A stretch of DNA of 10,320 nt from JBEBXQ01 sp040391535 (GTDB lineage Bacteria; Bacteroidota; Bacteroidia; Cytophagales; Spirosomataceae), in contig JBEBXQ010000154.1 of NCBI GenBank assembly GCA_040391535.1, positions 1-10,320 on the forward strand. The letters are read 5' to 3'. Position numbers and translations under genes: made by a program. The notes beneath the pieces are model-generated. The model searched no databases. It was not told where the DNA came from and was given only the letters and a program-made list of their open reading frames with translations. How positions within the stretch are numbered: the first letter of the stretch is position 1; each line of letters opens with the position of its first letter. Shown here one piece after another: positions 7,554 through 10,320 of this stretch.

Positions 7554-8936
7554 ATGATAAAAATACAATTCAAATTCAAATGGGTCACGTACGTTTTCCT
7601 GTCAGGATTTCTCCTGATGCCACTCATCCCGGCCATCGCGCAGAATGATCCGAAACATCCGAACATCGTTTTTATCATTACCGACAGTCACCGTGGTGAA
7701 GCACTGGGCATTAACGGCCATCCGTTCGTCCGGACACCTCACCTGGATATGCTGGCTAAAGGTGGCATACGTTTTACCAATACGTATGTCACCACCGCTA
7801 TCTGTTCCGTTAGCCGTGCCAGTATTTTAAGTGGCCAGCATAAAGCACGCCATAAGATCAATGACTTCACGACCAGCTTTACTCCCGCAGCCATGCAGCA
7901 GACTTATCCGGTTGTTTTACGCAATGCCGGATACAAAACCGCACAGATCGGTTTCCTGGGTGTAGGGAAAGAACAACCCACTGATTACTTTGATCATTGG
8001 GACGCGAAAATTCCCTGGATGACGGAAGATGGCCTGCATCAAACCGATCATATCACGCAAAAAGCCATTACATACCTGGAGCAACAGAAACCGGATCAGC
8101 CGTTTTATCTGGCATTGTCTTTTACAGCAGCCCACGAAATTGACGGAACGAACGGGAATCCGGCAACGTATCTGGTGCAGGAGCGTTATAAGGATTTATA
8201 TAAAGATCTTGAAATGCCGGTTCCGGTAACTGCCGCTCCTGAATACTGGAACAGTTTCCCTGATTTCTTCAGGACCGATCAGAACATTGGCCGTGGCCGG
8301 TGGCATGGCTTGTTTTCAACTCCTGAATTGTTTCAGGAAAATGTGAAGAATTATTACCGTCTTCTCACAGGACTTGATGAAGCTGTCGGTAAAGTAGTGG
8401 CCCGACTGAAAGAGTTGCATCTTGACGAAAATACCATTGTGATTTACACCAGCGACCACGGATTTTCATTGGGTGAGCACGGTATGATGGGGAAATGGTA
8501 TGGTTACGAGAAGGGTATTCATGTTCCTTTAATTATTAATGATTTAAGGAGTTCGTCCGCTTTACACAATGTCAAAGCAGAGCAACTTGCTTTAAATATT
8601 GATATAGCCCCCACCATCCTGGGATTAGCCGGTGTTCCGGCTCCTTCTGCCATGCAGGGTACTGATCTGATGAAAATGATTGCCGGAAAAGCCCCCGGGA
8701 GAAAGTATTTCTTTTATGAGCATACGGTTTTCAGTAGTCCTATGCTGCCTAAGGTGGAAGGCCTTGTTTCGAAAGATTTCAAGTATTTCAACTACACCGA
8801 GCATCAATATGAGTCGTTCTACGATACTAAAAAATACCCGGACGAAACCCGTGACGTAGCACGTGATAAACGCTATCAGAAGAAGCTAAAGAAGGTCAGG
8901 ACATTGTATGAGAAAGAAAAAGCAGCCATTCAGTAA
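7554..8936 (+). CDS. S1-family sulfatase, divergent active site (first of a tandem pair)
   Basis: This is an alkaline-phosphatase-superfamily sulfatase expected to act in the periplasm: an N-terminal signal peptide (about 1-30, ending AIAQ) has no lipobox. The core begins at PNIVFIITDSHRGEALG. The maturation motif is C84-S-V-S-R88, in AICSVSRASILSGQ, where Cys would become formylglycine. His194 (AAHEIDG), Asp301-His302 (TSDHGFSLGEHG) and Lys314 (GKW) are kept, and the C-terminal subdomain ends in the family style (KVEGLVSKDFKYF). Two changes stand out. The metal-binding Asp-Asp pair is Asp44-Ser45, and the usual G-K-x-x-x-G (Lys plus His) reads IGFLGVG, without Lys or His. The next gene has Asp-Asp and Lys at these places. 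Family is certain; activity is doubtful, and substrate is unknown. It is 12 bases after susD. Confidence 0.93.
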   Translation: MIKIQFKFKWVTYVFLSGFLLMPLIPAIAQNDPKHPNIVFIITDSHRGEALGINGHPFVRTPHLDMLAKGGIRFTNTYVTTAICSVSRASILSGQHKARHKINDFTTSFTPAAMQQTYPVVLRNAGYKTAQIGFLGVGKEQPTDYFDHWDAKIPWMTEDGLHQTDHITQKAITYLEQQKPDQPFYLALSFTAAHEIDGTNGNPATYLVQERYKDLYKDLEMPVPVTAAPEYWNSFPDFFRTDQNIGRGRWHGLFSTPELFQENVKNYYRLLTGLDEAVGKVVARLKELHLDENTIVIYTSDHGFSLGEHGMMGKWYGYEKGIHVPLIINDLRSSSALHNVKAEQLALNIDIAPTILGLAGVPAPSAMQGTDLMKMIAGKAPGRKYFFYEHTVFSSPMLPKVEGLVSKDFKYFNYTEHQYESFYDTKKYPDETRDVARDKRYQKKLKKVRTLYEKEKAAIQ

Positions 8937-10308
8937 AACCGTGAAACTTATGAAGCCATATCTTATTTTCTTACTCTTTCTGGTGTTGCCAACGATGGTA
9001 ACCGGACAACCGGATAACGAAAGGAGGCCTAATATTATCTTTCTGCTCACGGATGACCACCGGTACGACGCCCTGGGTGTAGCAGGGAACCCTTTTATCA
9101 GCACCCCTCATCTTGACCAGCTGGCAAGACAAGGTATAAGGTTCAGCAACGCTTATGTCACCACCGCTATCTGCTCTGTAAGCCGGGCAAGTATTCTGAG
9201 CGGGCAATACATGTCCCGCCATGGAATTGATGATTTCGCACAGAACTTCAGTCCGCAGGCCCTGCCCTATACTTATCCGATGCTTCTGAAAAGCAACGGT
9301 TACAAAATCGGGTTTGTAGGGAAATATGGTGTCGGTAATAATCCGCCGGAAGATGAATTTGATTTCTGGGCATGTAACCGGTCCGGACAACCCCCTTATG
9401 AGTACATCAGGCCTGACGGCAGCACGATCCACCATACCGACAGCCTCGCCAACGGCATTGAACAGTTTCTGCATGAGTTCGGCAGTCAGTCACCTTTCTG
9501 CCTTTCCGTAAGTTTTAAGGCACCGCACGAGCTGGACGGCAACCCGCCTGCCTACCCCGTGCAGGAACGTTACAAAAATCTGTACAGTGACATCACCATT
9601 CCCCAACCGGAAACGGCCGATCCGGCCATCTGGAATGCCTTCCCTGATTTTTTCCGCACCGATCAGAACATCGGCCGTGAACGCTGGATACCGTTACTTT
9701 CCACACCCGAACTGCACCAGCAGACTGTAAAGGATTATTACCGGCTTATTACCGGGGTCGATGAAGTGGTGGGCAAACTCCGCCGGCAACTCGACAGTCT
9801 GGGTATTGCCGGCAATACGGTGATCATTTTTATGGGTGACAATGGTTTTGCGCTGGGCGAACATGGCCTGGAGGGAAAATGGTTTGGTTTTGAAGAATCC
9901 ATTCGTGTCCCAATGATCCTGTATGATCCGAGAAAAGGAGGGAAGAAAGGTATCACCGATAAACGTATAGCGCTCAATATCGACATTGCCCCTACCATTC
10001 TTCACCTGGCAGGGATGCAGGTACCCTCACAGATGCAGGGGATGGACCTGTTGGCAAAACAGTCGCCGAAACGGAAGGAATTTTTCTATGAACACACCTT
10101 CCTGGGAAGCCCGCGGTTGCCCAAAATCGAGGGAGTAGTCAGAAAGGATATCAAGTATATGAAATTTATTGAACACGACTACGAGCAACTCTATCATCTG
10201 AAAAAAGATCCGTTGGAAAAACAGAATCTCGCATCGGAGGATCGGTATACAAAACGTCTGAAAAAGCTCCGGCAGGAATATCTTACGCTGAAGGAGCAGG
10301 TGAAATAA
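8908..10308 (+). CDS. S1-family sulfatase (second of a tandem pair)
   Basis: This is a sulfatase expected to hydrolyse sulfate esters on the glycan taken up by the SusCD pair, in the periplasm. A signal peptide with a hydrophobic core (YLIFLLFLVLPTMVTG) and no lipobox precedes the catalytic start PNIIFLLTDDHRYDALG. Active-site residues seen: Asp49-Asp50 (metal), C89-S-V-S-R93 (formylglycine site), Lys139 in VGKYGVG, His207 (APHELDG), Asp311-Asn312 (MGDNGFALGEHG) and Lys324. The usual His after that Lys is Gly. The C-terminal part KIEGVVRKDIKYMKF and YHLKKDPLEKQNLA is typical of Bacteroidota S1 sulfatases. The start at 8908 overlaps the previous gene by 29 bases; a start at 8950 (MKPYLIFLLF) removes the overlap, matches the short gaps of the operon and gives a tidy signal peptide, so it may be the real one. 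It is clearly a paralogue of the first sulfatase. The exact sulfated sugar cannot be assigned. Confidence 0.95.
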   Translation: MRKKKQPFSKTVKLMKPYLIFLLFLVLPTMVTGQPDNERRPNIIFLLTDDHRYDALGVAGNPFISTPHLDQLARQGIRFSNAYVTTAICSVSRASILSGQYMSRHGIDDFAQNFSPQALPYTYPMLLKSNGYKIGFVGKYGVGNNPPEDEFDFWACNRSGQPPYEYIRPDGSTIHHTDSLANGIEQFLHEFGSQSPFCLSVSFKAPHELDGNPPAYPVQERYKNLYSDITIPQPETADPAIWNAFPDFFRTDQNIGRERWIPLLSTPELHQQTVKDYYRLITGVDEVVGKLRRQLDSLGIAGNTVIIFMGDNGFALGEHGLEGKWFGFEESIRVPMILYDPRKGGKKGITDKRIALNIDIAPTILHLAGMQVPSQMQGMDLLAKQSPKRKEFFYEHTFLGSPRLPKIEGVVRKDIKYMKFIEHDYEQLYHLKKDPLEKQNLASEDRYTKRLKKLRQEYLTLKEQVK

Positions 10309-10320
10309 TCCCAACGCTAC

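Noticed and set aside
8908..8936. Overlap of the two sulfatase genes as translational coupling
   Set aside because: The overlap exists only if the start at 8908 is used; a good start at 8950 with a clean signal peptide removes it, so coupling cannot be claimed.
8971..9474. 167-codon minus-strand open frame inside the second sulfatase
   Set aside because: Antisense to the catalytic core, including the formylglycine motif; the plus-strand reading is certain.
1..10320. CRISPR arrays, tRNA or rRNA genes, insertion-sequence ends
   Set aside because: I found no regularly spaced repeats, no cloverleaf or rRNA-like sequence, and no transposase or terminal inverted repeats.

Overview
The window comes from a member of the Bacteroidota, most likely a free-living Cytophagales-type bacterium such as a Dyadobacter or Spirosoma relative; the genus is a guess from protein style. 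The evidence for the phylum is a SusC/SusD outer-membrane pair, a FecR anti-sigma factor with a DUF4974 tail, an ECF sigma factor of the Bacteroidetes expansion type, short gene spacing, and few Shine-Dalgarno sequences. Base composition is moderate and fairly even across the large genes.

Layout, left to right. Positions 1-252 hold, on the minus strand, the decayed N-terminal part of a DUF1016/PDDEXK (YhcG-like) nuclease gene, with one in-frame stop and about four frame breaks; it runs off the left edge. Positions 253-686 have no convincing gene, but contain a perfect 14-bp palindrome and one weak promoter-like box. From 687 on everything is on the plus strand: ECF sigma factor (687-1292), FecR anti-sigma factor (1387-2457), a 129-bp gap able to fold into two hairpins, a SusC-type TonB-dependent transporter with an N-terminal STN domain (2587-6084), a SusD lipoprotein (6105-7541), and two related S1-type sulfatases (7554-8936 and 8908-10308).

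The genes read as one polysaccharide-utilisation locus with its own trans-envelope sensor. The inferred cycle is as follows. Glycan binding to SusD/SusC moves the STN domain of SusC in the periplasm. STN signals to the C-terminal part of FecR, FecR releases the ECF sigma factor, and the sigma factor raises transcription of susC-susD-sulfatase-sulfatase. The sulfatases, both with export signals, would remove sulfate esters from the imported glycan. No glycoside hydrolase or lyase is present, so backbone cleavage must be encoded downstream or elsewhere.

The most interesting point is the sulfatase pair. Both carry C-S-V-S-R instead of the usual C-x-P/A-x-R maturation motif. The second enzyme keeps most of the other expected active-site residues. 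The first has lost the second metal-binding Asp (D-D to D-S) and the active-site Lys of the G-K-x-x-x-G motif. It may therefore be a divergent or non-catalytic paralogue.
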